The notes under the pieces: model-generated
What the model saw: only the letters and a program-made list of their open reading frames with translations
Databases searched by the model: none
Told to the model about the DNA's origin: nothing
In this document: positions 26,446-35,202 of the stretch, in pieces
Numbering within the stretch: the first letter of the stretch is position 1
How the letters are laid out: every line of letters begins with the position of its first letter
Program-made: the position numbers and the translations under genes
NCBI GenBank assembly: GCA_903845195.1
Contig: CAIMWO010000003.1
Span: forward strand, 1-50,629
Source of the DNA: an uncultured Phycisphaerales bacterium
GTDB lineage: Bacteria > Planctomycetota > Phycisphaerae > WQYP01
Direction of reading: 5' to 3'
Length of the DNA stretch: 50,629 nucleotides

Positions 26446-27471
26446 ATGAAACGCTGGTGGGTATTGGGTAGCGTCGCGTTACTGGCGACAGTTGCGTCGG
26501 TGTACCACATGAACGCGAGCGGGGCGCATCCCAGCCCGGTCGGTGTTTTGCGCGTGGCGCCTTACCTGCACGATGCGGAGGCGGCGGTTTCGTTCACATT
26601 TGACGACGGTTTGCAGTGCCATGCCGACAAGGCGGCGCCGCTGCTGAGCGAGTTTGGATTCCACGGCACATTTTTTGTGATTGCCGGGCGGATGCGGGAA
26701 CACAAGAGCGATGCGTTGATCCGCGATCCGCGACTTCACTATGGGGAAGGGGCCATCAGCTGGGATGAAGTGCGGCAGATGCACGACGCGGGGCACGAGA
26801 TCGGCAATCACTCGCTGACGCACAACTTCATGAATCACATGAGCGCGGCCCAGCTGGAGATGGAAGTGGGCCTTTCGGCGCAGCTCATCGCGCAGCACAT
26901 TGGCGAGGCGCCGGTGTCGTTTGCGTATCCCTATAACGAATTCAACCCGCTGGCGCATGACATCGTGCTCGAACACCAATTGGCCGTGCGCGAACAGTGG
27001 ACGGATTACGGCGGGAAAAACTTTACGCCGGATGTCGCGAATGGCTACGTGCTCAAGGCGATCAAGCAGCACGAATGGCTGGTGCCTATGATTCACGGCA
27101 TCGACAGCGGATTCATGCCTTACGACAGCAACAGTTTCCGTGCCCATCTGACATTTCTGAAACGCCACGGGCGCGATGTGTGGGTGGACACGTACGGCGA
27201 TGTGTTCCGCTACCGGCGCGAGCGCGATACGGCCCAGCTGGAGCGGGACGAGGCGGACGAGCACTCGCTGACGTTTACGCTGAACTGCCCGCTTGATGAG
27301 AAATCGTACGATGAGCCGCTGACGGTGATCGTGCCGTTGCCGCTGTCGGAAGAGACCGATGAGGTGACGGTCACCCGCGGCGAGGAGCCGGTGGCGTTCG
27401 TGCGCGAGCGCGACGAAGTGTTGATCGATGTGAAGCCGGGTGGGGAAGCGGTGGTGGTGAAGTGGCAGTGA
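26446..27471 (+). CDS. Polysaccharide deacetylase (NodB-type carbohydrate esterase 4)
   Basis: A 341-residue exported protein with an N-terminal hydrophobic segment (~4-20). The NodB domain spans ~48-230: motif 1 TFDDG (Asp53, Asp54), GFHGTFFVIAGR, motif 2 NHSLTH (metal-binding His122 and His126) and SFAYPYNEFN as motif 3. It is expected to remove acetyl groups from a polysaccharide at the cell surface, with a metal ion. A C-terminal ~100-residue extension (ERDEADEHSLTFTLN...) is likely a beta domain. It may be anchored, as there is no clear cleavage site. Confidence 0.88.
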   Translation: MKRWWVLGSVALLATVASVYHMNASGAHPSPVGVLRVAPYLHDAEAAVSFTFDDGLQCHADKAAPLLSEFGFHGTFFVIAGRMREHKSDALIRDPRLHYGEGAISWDEVRQMHDAGHEIGNHSLTHNFMNHMSAAQLEMEVGLSAQLIAQHIGEAPVSFAYPYNEFNPLAHDIVLEHQLAVREQWTDYGGKNFTPDVANGYVLKAIKQHEWLVPMIHGIDSGFMPYDSNSFRAHLTFLKRHGRDVWVDTYGDVFRYRRERDTAQLERDEADEHSLTFTLNCPLDEKSYDEPLTVIVPLPLSEETDEVTVTRGEEPVAFVRERDEVLIDVKPGGEAVVVKWQ

Positions 27472-27482
27472 GGCGGGTGGGT

Positions 27483-27538
27483 GGGTTAGGGGTTATGGGT
27501 TAAGAGTTAAGAGTTAAGAGTTAGGGGTTAGGGGTAGT
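27483..27538. repeat. Heptamer tract, eight GGGTTAN/GAGTTAN units
   Basis: The longest tract in the window: eight consecutive 7-bp units (GGGTTAG, GGGTTAT, GGGTTAA, GAGTTAA, GAGTTAA, GAGTTAG, GGGTTAG, GGGTAGT) with no interruption. It lies between the convergent stops of the deacetylase (12 nt away) and the SGNH lipoprotein (3 nt away). Confidence 0.85.
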
Positions 27539-27541
27539 GGT

Positions 27542-28297
27542 TTATTTTTTGATCCAGCCTAGCGATTCGAGTTTGGTGAAGATGGCGCGGGCGACGGTCA
27601 TTTCGCCGGCGGGATTCAGGTGGACGCCGTCGGCGGCATTTACTAATGACGTGCGCGGATAGGTTTGGAGCGCTGCATCGTAAGCGGGTTGCAAGGGGAG
27701 CAGGGGCACATCCTCGGCGGCGGCGACGGCTGCGATCAGATCGTTATTTTTCGCCAGGGAATACCACGTGGTATCGTGCGGGGCGGATGCGCCGGCGGGT
27801 TGCGTGGTCGCAGTGGGACCAAGCACGGCATATTGCAGCAGGAGCACACGAATGCCGGCGGCCTTGGTGTCGTGCACGATTTTTTGCAGATTGGTCTTCG
27901 TGAGCTGGCGCTCTTCGGGGGTATCTTTTTGATCGTTGCCGCCGATCATGATCACGGCGATGTCCGGTTTTTCGGCGAGGATGTCGGTCGGCAGGCGATG
28001 GATCGCGCCGGTGCCGGGATCACTCGGCCGGGCGTACGTTGTGTCCCCGGCGAAACCTCGGTTCAGCACTTCCACGCGCGTCTGGGGGCCCACCTTGGCT
28101 TCGAGCATCAAGCCCAGCAGGTCCGACCACTTCAGATACATGCTGATGTAAGGCTCCCGCGGCCGAAACCCCGTGATCGAGTCGCCGAAACAGACGACCC
28201 GCAACGTCGGCGATGATTGTTCACGCGGCGCCATGGTGCACCCCCCAAGGGCCAGCAACGCGGCCAATCCGCACAGTGCCACCAGTTTTACGATCAT
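27542..28297 (-). CDS. SGNH/GDSL hydrolase lipoprotein
   Basis: The product has 251 residues. A lipoprotein signal ends in LGGC (Cys20). The SGNH motifs are all visible: block I FGDSITG (Ser40 nucleophile), block II around NRGFAGDTT, block III IMIGGNDQ and block V DGVHLNPAG with the catalytic Asp/His. Family members are esterases or carbohydrate deacetylases, attached here to a membrane. Convergence with the polysaccharide deacetylase may reflect a shared surface-sugar role, but this is inference. Confidence 0.88.
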   Translation of the reverse strand: MIVKLVALCGLAALLALGGCTMAPREQSSPTLRVVCFGDSITGFRPREPYISMYLKWSDLLGLMLEAKVGPQTRVEVLNRGFAGDTTYARPSDPGTGAIHRLPTDILAEKPDIAVIMIGGNDQKDTPEERQLTKTNLQKIVHDTKAAGIRVLLLQYAVLGPTATTQPAGASAPHDTTWYSLAKNNDLIAAVAAAEDVPLLPLQPAYDAALQTYPRTSLVNAADGVHLNPAGEMTVARAIFTKLESLGWIKK

Positions 28298-28410
28298 GCT
28301 TATGCCTCGTGAATTTCTTTATGAGCGTCATCATTCGCCGAACTTACAGTTTTGTTCTTTCCATCTCATAACGGGCGAGCGGCTTCTTCATTGCGATTCC
28401 GGCGGTGTCA

Positions 28411-30642
28411 TTACGTCAGCGTCTTGCGGAAGCGGGCGATTGAGAGGGTGAGCAAGGCGATGCAGCAGATGCACAGGCCGATGATGAAGGGGACGAGGTC
28501 GCGGAAATCGGCGGCGCGGAGAATGATGCCGCGGAGGATTTCGAGGAAATAGGTCACGGGCAGGAGGAAGGTGACGAGGTAGATGGGCGTGGGCATCTGG
28601 GCGCGGGGGAACATGAAGCCGGAGAGGAGGACGCTGGGGAGCATGATCATGAAGGCAAACTGGACGGCGGCGACCTGCGATTTGGCCAGTGTCGAAATCA
28701 GCAGGCCCATCGAGAGAGCGCAGACCAGGAACAGGCCTGAGAGCGCCAGGAGGAGCGCGAGGTTTCCGGCGATCGGGACGCCGAAAAGATAGACCATCAC
28801 CGTCAGCACGATCAGCGTTTCGATGAAGCCGACGACCGCGTAGGGTGTGAGTTTTCCCAGGAGCAGACCGGAGCGGGACACGGGCGTGACGAAAAGCTGT
28901 TCGAGCGTGCCCAGCTCGCGCTCGCGGACGACGGCAAAGGCGGTGAGAAAGAGCGTGACCATCTGCAGAATGATGCCGACGAGGCCGGGGACGAAGAAGT
29001 AGGCGGAGAGCAGATCGGGGTTGTAGAGGAGGCGCGGGCGGATATCGATGGGAGAGACTGCATTGCCGGCGGCGTCACGGGCGGAGGCAGTCTGCGATGC
29101 TTCCTGCTGGACGCGCGTCAGTTCGATCGACTTGCGTACGCCGAGCAGGTTGGCGGCATTGAGCGCGGAATTGGCGACCTGCGAATCGGATCCGTCGATG
29201 AGGACCTGGACCTGGGCCTGGCGGCCGTCGAGGAGGCGTTCGGTGAAGTCCGGGGGGATTTTGATGCCGACCTTGGCGCGGCCGGAGGAGAGGGCGCGGC
29301 GAAATGATTCTTCATCCTGGACGCGCTCGCGAATATCGAAGATGCGCGTGTTGGTAAGTTGCTGCTCCAGCAGGCGCCCCTGCTCGCGACCATCGAGATT
29401 GTAGATGACGGCGGGGATGTGCTCGATCTGCGTGTTGAGGGCGTAGCCGAAGATCAACGTCTGCATGAGCGGCACGACGAGCATGAAGAAGAGCGTCGAG
29501 GGCTGGCGCCGAATGTGCGAGAATTCTTTTACCAGAATGGCCCAGAAGCCGGCGAGCACGCGCGGCTTTTCGTGGCGGTGGGGGGGCGGTTTCTTTTTTG
29601 AATCGTCTTTCACCACAGAGTCCTTTGAAGTTGTTGATTCCGGGCTCTGTGCGTGCTCCGTTTTCTCTGTGACTCTGTGGTGAGGAACGGTTTTCGCGGG
29701 TTGTGCGGCGGCCTGGGCGGTGAGGGTGACAAAGACATCTTCCAGTGTTGGGGCGATGGGGCGCACGTTTTCCGCGGTGGTTCCCGCCGCCTTTGCCAGC
29801 GATTCCTGGGTCACATTCTCGTGGGCCTGCACGTGGATGGCCTGGCCGAAGAGCGTGGCATCGAGGAGGCCGGGGGCGTTTCGCAGGGAGGCTAGGGCGC
29901 GGGTGGGATGTTCGGTGTCGATTTCAAAGCGGCGCGTGCCGGCGGGGGTGACTTCGGGGAGGTGTTTCAGTTCGTCGGTGTCGCCGCAGACGAGAAGTTT
30001 GGACATATAGATGTAGCCGACGGAGTTGCAGCGTTCGGCTTCATCCATGTAGTGGGTGGTGACAAAGAGGGTGACGCCGCGGGAGGAGAGGGCGAAGAGC
30101 AGATCCCAGAGCTGGCGGCGGGCGACGGGATCGATGCCGGCGGTGGGTTCATCGAGGAAGATCACTTCGGGTTCGTGGATGAGGGCGCAGGCCAGCGCGA
30201 GGCGTTGTTTCCAGCCACCGGAGAGTGTCGAGGCGAGTTGGTCGATGCCGCCGGGGCGTGTGTCGAGGCCGGTGAGTTCGAGGACATCTTTCATGCGTTG
30301 GGCGAGGCGTTCGGGGGGCAGCTCGTAGATGCGGCCGTAGAAGAGAAGGTTTTCGCGGACGGAGAGATCGCCGTAGAGAGAGAATTTTTGCGACATGTAA
30401 CCGATGCGGCGCTTGATGGCTTCGGCATCGGTGCGGACGTCAAAGCCGAGGACCGAGGCTGAGCCGGCGGTGGGTTCGAGGACGCCGCAGAGCATGCGGA
30501 TGATGGTGGATTTGCCGGAGCCGTTGGGGCCGAGGAGGCCGAAAATTTCGCCGCGGCGCACGGTGAAGGAAACGCCGTCGACGGCTTTGAGCTTGCCGAA
30601 GCTGCGGGAGAGGGAGTTTAATTTTATTACTGCATCTGGCAT
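28411..30642 (-). CDS. ABC transporter, ATPase fused to ABC-2 permease
   Basis: A 743-residue fusion. Residues ~1-310 form an ATPase: Walker A GPNGSGKS (38-45), signature LSGGWKQRL (140-148), Walker B VIFLDEPTAG (160-169), H-loop TTHYMDE. A charged low-complexity linker (~320-365) leads to an ABC-2 permease with a first membrane helix, a large extracytoplasmic loop and about five C-terminal helices ending near residue 740. It resembles YbhF joined to a YbhS/YbhR-like subunit, so drug or toxic-compound export is the likely role. HlyD at 31151-32269 is its partner, with a GxxExxY cassette between them. Its ribosome binding site is poor: an inverted repeat ends 10 nt before the ATG. Confidence 0.9.
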   Translation of the reverse strand: MPDAVIKLNSLSRSFGKLKAVDGVSFTVRRGEIFGLLGPNGSGKSTIIRMLCGVLEPTAGSASVLGFDVRTDAEAIKRRIGYMSQKFSLYGDLSVRENLLFYGRIYELPPERLAQRMKDVLELTGLDTRPGGIDQLASTLSGGWKQRLALACALIHEPEVIFLDEPTAGIDPVARRQLWDLLFALSSRGVTLFVTTHYMDEAERCNSVGYIYMSKLLVCGDTDELKHLPEVTPAGTRRFEIDTEHPTRALASLRNAPGLLDATLFGQAIHVQAHENVTQESLAKAAGTTAENVRPIAPTLEDVFVTLTAQAAAQPAKTVPHHRVTEKTEHAQSPESTTSKDSVVKDDSKKKPPPHRHEKPRVLAGFWAILVKEFSHIRRQPSTLFFMLVVPLMQTLIFGYALNTQIEHIPAVIYNLDGREQGRLLEQQLTNTRIFDIRERVQDEESFRRALSSGRAKVGIKIPPDFTERLLDGRQAQVQVLIDGSDSQVANSALNAANLLGVRKSIELTRVQQEASQTASARDAAGNAVSPIDIRPRLLYNPDLLSAYFFVPGLVGIILQMVTLFLTAFAVVRERELGTLEQLFVTPVSRSGLLLGKLTPYAVVGFIETLIVLTVMVYLFGVPIAGNLALLLALSGLFLVCALSMGLLISTLAKSQVAAVQFAFMIMLPSVLLSGFMFPRAQMPTPIYLVTFLLPVTYFLEILRGIILRAADFRDLVPFIIGLCICCIALLTLSIARFRKTLT

Positions 30643-30652
30643 ATAAAACGAG

Positions 30653-30690
30653 GTAAATTAGCCACAAATAAACACGAATGAACACAAATG
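30653..30690 (+). repeat. Cassette terminal repeat, left
   Basis: 38 bp, identical to 26240-26277 and the exact inverse of 31101-31138. Contains CACAAATAAA, CACGAATGAA and a partial third unit in tandem. Confidence 0.9.
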
Positions 30691-30693
30691 AAA

Positions 30694-31080
30694 TTAGAGG
30701 GGGTCCTTTTCATCGATATATTTTTCGCCCACGAGGCGTTTGAATTGGAGTCGTGGCTTGCCGAAGTTGATGAGCATACAGACGGGAAGATTTGTGCATC
30801 GGAGATAATTCAGGCAGACAGCGCTGTGTTCGTCAGAAAAACCGGATACGGCTTTCAGTTCCAGCAATGCTTTACCTTCGACAATGAGGTCGGCAATGTA
30901 ATCACCGACACAGACGCCGCCGTAAAACACAGGAATCGGCCGCTGTTGTTCGGTCGACAGACCCATCTTTCGCAATTCATGCACGAGGGCGTTTTCATAG
31001 ACTTTTTCAAGAAATCCAACCCCCAATGCGTTATGAACATTCATTGCCGCCCCGATGATTCTCTCTGTCAGCAAAGGCAT
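30694..31080 (-). CDS. GxxExxY protein (PD-(D/E)XK nuclease-like)
   Basis: A 128-residue protein. An ATG at 31113 inside the terminal repeat is in frame, but 31080 has AAAGGA 7 nt upstream and gives the normal start MPLLTERIIGAAMNVH. The naming motif is GFLEKVYE. A PDDEXK-type core is visible with DYIADLIVEGKALLELKA (Asp...Glu-x-Lys) and the C-terminal LINFGKPRLQFKRL strand. The family is widespread and often multicopy; its biological role is unproven. The stop is 3 nt from the left terminal repeat. Confidence 0.88.
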   Translation of the reverse strand: MPLLTERIIGAAMNVHNALGVGFLEKVYENALVHELRKMGLSTEQQRPIPVFYGGVCVGDYIADLIVEGKALLELKAVSGFSDEHSAVCLNYLRCTNLPVCMLINFGKPRLQFKRLVGEKYIDEKDPL

Positions 31081-31100
31081 CCTAAGTCCTTTTAGAAAAA

Positions 31101-31138
31101 CATTTGTGTTCATTCGTGTTTATTTGTGGCTAATTTAC
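31101..31138 (-). repeat. Cassette terminal repeat, right (inverted copy)
   Basis: The perfect reverse complement of 30653-30690. It begins 12 nt after the HlyD stop codon and ends 20 nt before the GxxExxY start. Confidence 0.9.
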
Positions 31139-31150
31139 GTCGGCGTCCGT

Positions 31151-32269
31151 TCACTTCAGCCATACGTCGGCGGACATGCCGGCGCGGAGGATGTCTTGGC
31201 CGTCCTGCAGGGCCACGCGGATGCGGAAGACTTGTTTGCTGCGTTCTTCGGGGGTTTGGACGTTGCCGGGGGTGAATTCGGCCTGGCGGGAGACGAAGGT
31301 GACTTCGCCGTGGAAATCGCGGCCCGGATAGCTGTCGACGGTGACGCGGACTTTCTGGCCCAGCTGCAGGTTCAGGCGATTCTCCGGCACGTAGGCCCGC
31401 ACCCACATTTCGCCGCTCTCGAGGAGTGAGAGGGCCGGGGCGTTGGGTCCGACCATGTCGCCGGCGCGGATGTCGACGGCATCGATGGTTCCGGCGGTGG
31501 GGGCGACGATCCGCAGCTCGGACAGCTGTTTTTGAATGATTTCGAGAGCTCCTTTGAGCGATTCGACGGAGGCCTTGGCTGCGGCGATGTCTTCGGCGCG
31601 GGTGCCGTTCTTCATCAGGGAGAGGGCCGCCTCCATTTCGGCCAACTGTGCGGCGGCGGTATCGAGGTCTTCCTTTCGCGTGCCTTCTTTGAGCAGATCG
31701 AGCTGCTCCCGCCGCACGTTCAGGTTGGCCGACGCCGCCTTGAAATCGTTGGTGGAGCGGTCGCGTTCTTCGATGGAGGCGTTTTTCAGTTCGTATTGTT
31801 TCATGACGCGTTCGTAGCTGGCGGCGGCGATGCTGCGCTGGACCACGGCTTGGTCGTAGAGGGCTTGGGCCTCGGCGATTTCCTGTTTGCGGGGTCCGGC
31901 CTGGGCTTTATCTAACTGTGCTTTCAGCTGATCGCGTTTGGCCTGGGCCTGGGCCACATCTTCTTTGCGGAAGCCGGCTTCGAGACGGGCGAGATTTTGC
32001 TGTTGCTCGGCGAGTTTGCCCTGGGCTTCGGCCAGGCGCGCCTGTAGATCGTACGGTTCGAGTTCGAGGAGCAGATCGCCGGCGGCGACGGTCTGGCCCT
32101 CTTTGACGAGGACCTTGGCGATGCGGCCGCCGATGCGGGAGCCGACGCGGATGTCGTAGACTTCGAGGAAGCCGGAGACTTTTTCCGGCACGGGTCGATA
32201 CTGGCTGTAGACCAGTCCGCCGATCAACGCGGCGGCAATGAGCAGGAAAACGACAATGCGCACGAGCAT
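31151..32269 (-). CDS. HlyD-family efflux adaptor (membrane fusion protein)
   Basis: A 372-residue periplasmic adaptor anchored by an N-terminal helix (~3-22). The biotinyl/lipoyl-like half is at ~40-75 (GGRIAKVLVKEGQTVAAGDLLLELEP), a long coiled-coil hairpin at ~75-225 is rich in Ala/Gln/Lys/Glu, and the second lipoyl half and beta-barrel follow (~235-350, LRIVAPTAGTIDAVDIRAGDMV). It couples an inner-membrane ABC transporter to an outer-membrane channel. It is first in the operon; the ABC fusion gene comes after the inserted cassette. Confidence 0.9.
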   Translation of the reverse strand: MLVRIVVFLLIAAALIGGLVYSQYRPVPEKVSGFLEVYDIRVGSRIGGRIAKVLVKEGQTVAAGDLLLELEPYDLQARLAEAQGKLAEQQQNLARLEAGFRKEDVAQAQAKRDQLKAQLDKAQAGPRKQEIAEAQALYDQAVVQRSIAAASYERVMKQYELKNASIEERDRSTNDFKAASANLNVRREQLDLLKEGTRKEDLDTAAAQLAEMEAALSLMKNGTRAEDIAAAKASVESLKGALEIIQKQLSELRIVAPTAGTIDAVDIRAGDMVGPNAPALSLLESGEMWVRAYVPENRLNLQLGQKVRVTVDSYPGRDFHGEVTFVSRQAEFTPGNVQTPEERSKQVFRIRVALQDGQDILRAGMSADVWLK

Positions 32270-32366
32270 GATTTACTCTCCGCCGAGTGTGGGGAACACG
32301 ACTTGGAGAATCTTCGCGCGGAAAGGGAATGGGGTCAATGAGGGGGTTGGTGGATTGGGTGGTGGC

Positions 32367-32394
32367 GAGTTATGGGTTAGGGGTTATGGGTTAG
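32367..32394. repeat. Heptamer tract, GGGTTAG/GGGTTAT units
   Basis: Four 7-bp units (GAGTTAT, GGGTTAG, GGGTTAT, GGGTTAG) in the gap between the amidohydrolase stop and the HlyD start, about 67 nt after that stop. The unit is the same family as at 4151 and 27483. Confidence 0.75.
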
Positions 32395-32461
32395 GGCTTC
32401 GCCAATCGGCGGATGGCGCTGACGGTGTAACGGAGGTCCTCTTCGCCTCTTTTCGCGCCGG

Positions 32462-33379
32462 CTATCCGGCTTTTTGGACGCGGCGTTGTTTGGGCATGCT
32501 GGCGAGGACTTTGGCGGGGGTGGCTTCGATGCCGAGGAGTTTGAGGGCGTCACGTTCGACGATGCCGCGGAGGCTTTCGCGGGGGATCGTGGGCATGTTG
32601 GTGCCCATGGCCACTTGATTGATGGTGTAAATTGTTTCGATGCATTCGCCGGCGGTGGTGAAGGGGAAATCGCTGCCGAAGAGGAGTTTGTCGATGACTT
32701 GGAACTGGTGGGCGCGGACGAGGGCGTCGTAGGCGATCCACGGGCGGCGGAGCAATCCGGAGACGTCGGAGTAGACGTTTTGGTGTTTGCCGAGCATGAC
32801 GAGGGTTTCATCGATCCAGGGATAGCCCATGTGGCCGATGAAAAGTTTGAGGTTGGGGAAGGCCCGGGCGACTTCATCGAGGAGGTGCGGGCGGGCGTAT
32901 TCCATTTTGGTTTTGGGGGAGAGGTGCGTGCCGGCGTAGAAGATCACGGGCAGGTGCAATGCGGCGGCGCGTTCATAGACGGCCATGGCGCGGGTGTCGG
33001 CGGGGTGAAAATCCTGGGCGGCGGGGCAAATGCACAGGCCTTTGAGGCCCAACTGGCCGCTGACGTGGCTGACCTGCTCGACCGCATCATCATCGGTGGG
33101 ATCGATGCCGGCGAATCCGATCATGCGGTCGCCATGCTCGCGGCAGTAATCGGCGATGTAATCGTTGGGAATGGTGGCGCCGAGATAGCGGCTCTTGAAA
33201 CCGAGAACGAAGGAGCGATCGACGGGCTCGGCGGCGAGGAGGTGATTGGCGGTATCGGCCTGGGGAAGCAGGCGCATCTTCTGGCCGGCGACGACGGTGG
33301 TGCGGGAAAGCTCGGCGAGTGCGCCGTCGCCCAGTTGCTCAGGACTCTGCCAGATATGCGTATGACAATCGATAATCAT
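32462..33379 (-). CDS. Amidohydrolase-family (PF04909-type) metal-dependent hydrolase
   Basis: A 305-residue TIM-barrel protein. The N-terminal metal site is IDCHTHIW (His6, His8). Further ligand candidates are LFIGHMGYPW and the late acid in LLFGSDFPF. This is the pattern of the amidohydrolase-2 (ACMSD-like) group, whose members act as decarboxylases or hydrolases of small carbon compounds. The substrate is unknown. The gene has no operon partner upstream and is followed at some distance by the HlyD operon. Confidence 0.82.
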   Translation of the reverse strand: MIIDCHTHIWQSPEQLGDGALAELSRTTVVAGQKMRLLPQADTANHLLAAEPVDRSFVLGFKSRYLGATIPNDYIADYCREHGDRMIGFAGIDPTDDDAVEQVSHVSGQLGLKGLCICPAAQDFHPADTRAMAVYERAAALHLPVIFYAGTHLSPKTKMEYARPHLLDEVARAFPNLKLFIGHMGYPWIDETLVMLGKHQNVYSDVSGLLRRPWIAYDALVRAHQFQVIDKLLFGSDFPFTTAGECIETIYTINQVAMGTNMPTIPRESLRGIVERDALKLLGIEATPAKVLASMPKQRRVQKAG

Positions 33380-33440
33380 TTTTTCACCCGGATCAACTGG
33401 ACATGCCTCGTTTTCCCACCGCCGGTGTCACAGTTATCGG

Positions 33441-33484
33441 CACTTGTTTCGCGGGACACGCAGGAAATGTGTCAGAAACAAGTG
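33441..33484. repeat. Two-level palindrome in a divergent gap
   Basis: CACTTGTTTC at 33441-33450 is the exact inverse of GAAACAAGTG at 33475-33484. Inside, GACAC at 33455-33459 pairs with GTGTC at 33469-33473. Outer flanks (CCACCG near 33416 and CGGTGG at 33489) extend the symmetry. The gap from 33380 to 33775 holds no other recognisable feature. Confidence 0.7.
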
Positions 33485-33775
33485 GTAACGGTGGCCGGGG
33501 TCCGCAGTTAGGTCGGAACAGGCTATTGGGCCGTCGCAAGAGCGGTCGAATAGTTGACAGATGAATAACGATTTGGTTTGGCAAAGAATACTGGAATTGG
33601 ATGATATTCGAGAAGGGAAATTTTTCAGAGAAGCGGAAAGATGGGGTGCTTGCTGTTAATACTGTTCTCCCCCCAATTATCTCTCTTGCCTATCCTGCCG
33701 ATACGTTCCATGAGTTGTCAGGCTGTCGGCCGCGCCGGGACTGAGGACTCAACGGGTGGTGATTTCGGTGGAAAA

Positions 33776-35041
33776 ATGAAAGACTCCTTCGAGGAGATCG
33801 ATCGCGAGGTCGATCTGGATATGGGCTGGCATAAAGGCCAGGTCGCCGCGGCTCGTCCCAAGCGTTCGCCCCCATACGTGAAGGCCCTTCACTGGTTGAA
33901 ACAGAAGGGCAACGCGTTCCTGCTCGCCCTCGGTCACGGACTGCGCGCCGTGGCGCGCGTGGTCTTCTTTCCCGTGATCAGCCCACTCGGATACACCAAG
34001 CGCTTCGATATTCACGGCGACATGATCGTTATTAAACGCTCGCTCGGGCGCCGCATCTTCGAAGGCCTGCTGACGCGGCTCGTCCTCACTCCCGTCGTCC
34101 TGGCCATCTTCTTTGCCCTACTTGTCTATTTCAGCACTCATCCCGAACCCATTCTGGCCGAGCAAACGCCGGAAGCGCAGGGCTTGTACTTCAAGCGCGT
34201 CACGCTGATTTCTTCGGATGATCAGCGGCTGAGCGCCTGGTACGTTCCGCCGATCAAGGCGGAGGAACTGCTCATCAATCAGGAAGACATTCTGAATCAG
34301 AAATGGCCGGCGGTGGTGGTCAGCCATGGGCTGGGGCAGTCGCACGAGCATTATCTTTCGCTGGCCAAATCGCTGCACGACGCGGGCTTTGGCATTTTGC
34401 TTCTCGATCTGCGCGGGCAGGGCGAATCGGCCAAGGGCGTGGTGACGTTTGGTATCCGGGAACGCCTCGACATTCTGGCGGGCGTACGGTATTTGCGCGA
34501 GCTGCCCAACATCGATCCGAGCAAGATCTGTCTGGTCGGCCACGACATGGCCGCGACGTCTTCGCTTCACGCGGCGATGCTGGACTCGTCCATCAAGGCG
34601 GTGGTGGCGGACGGTTTGTGGCCGCAATTTCATCAGCGTGTGGAGCGTATTTTCGACAATTCGCGGATGCCGACAAAATGGATGGCCCCGCTGTACGATC
34701 TGGCGTTTGAAATTTCGCTGCGCGAACGTCTCGACCAGATCGATCCGGGAAGTCTGCTCAAATCCATTCACACGCAGCCGGTGCTCTTCGTGGCGTACAA
34801 CAGTCCGGAGAACGCTTCGATTCCCGATCTGATGAACATGGCCGCCAGCGTGCCGGCGCATCATGAAGTCATGGTCGCCAACTCCGGCGACGGGAGCCCT
34901 GCCGGCGGCGATTCGGCCGCCACGCTGGCGGCGGTCAACCAGCGTGTCACGCAATTTCTCTGCACGTCGGCGAACTGGAGCGGGCCGACGCTGAAGGGAC
35001 AGGAGACGGTACGGAAGCTGTTTGAGAATCGCGTGAAGTAA
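33776..35041 (+). CDS. Membrane-anchored alpha/beta hydrolase fold protein
   Basis: The product has 421 residues from the ATG at 33776; the frame also opens further upstream at 33641, and the ribosome binding site does not clearly settle the start. A charged N-terminus (~1-40) precedes a membrane helix near ~98-118 (VLTPVVLAIFFALLVYF). The hydrolase domain has the oxyanion-type VVVSHGLGQSHEHY and DLRGQGES. At the nucleophile elbow the sequence is VGHDMAATSS, so the usual Ser is Asp, as in haloalkane dehalogenases, or the protein is inactive. A C-terminal His is not obvious. The substrate is unknown. Confidence 0.75.
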   Translation: MKDSFEEIDREVDLDMGWHKGQVAAARPKRSPPYVKALHWLKQKGNAFLLALGHGLRAVARVVFFPVISPLGYTKRFDIHGDMIVIKRSLGRRIFEGLLTRLVLTPVVLAIFFALLVYFSTHPEPILAEQTPEAQGLYFKRVTLISSDDQRLSAWYVPPIKAEELLINQEDILNQKWPAVVVSHGLGQSHEHYLSLAKSLHDAGFGILLLDLRGQGESAKGVVTFGIRERLDILAGVRYLRELPNIDPSKICLVGHDMAATSSLHAAMLDSSIKAVVADGLWPQFHQRVERIFDNSRMPTKWMAPLYDLAFEISLRERLDQIDPGSLLKSIHTQPVLFVAYNSPENASIPDLMNMAASVPAHHEVMVANSGDGSPAGGDSAATLAAVNQRVTQFLCTSANWSGPTLKGQETVRKLFENRVK

Positions 35042-35202
35042 GCTTTGCATCGCAAGGTATTTGCCGGCATAGGTTTGCGGCGTTCCGCCCGGCATTCGCT
35101 GCGGATTCCTCGCCCAATTCTCGCTCATCTCTTATAACTTATCACTTGAAATCAAATGCTCATCGTGGGTAGGCAGTGCGCGCCAATACTACTGGAGCTC
35201 AA

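Larger units (their letters stand above)
30653..31138 (-). mobile_element. GxxExxY cassette with perfect 38-bp terminal inverted repeats
   Basis: A 486-bp unit: a 38-bp repeat at 31101-31138, a single GxxExxY gene, and the exact inverted copy at 30653-30690. It sits between the HlyD stop (12 nt away) and the ABC start (10 nt away), which would otherwise be adjacent operon genes. No target duplication is evident, and no transposase is inside. Mobility is inferred from the repeats, the location and a third identical copy elsewhere. Confidence 0.75.

Noticed and set aside
27483..27538. CRISPR or minisatellite for the longest heptamer tract
   Set aside because: There are no unique spacers, only adjacent 7-bp units, so it is a simple tandem repeat.
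30653..31138. Toxin-antitoxin pair or restriction system for the GxxExxY cassette
   Set aside because: Only one gene lies between the repeats, and no antitoxin- or methylase-like frame is found on either strand.
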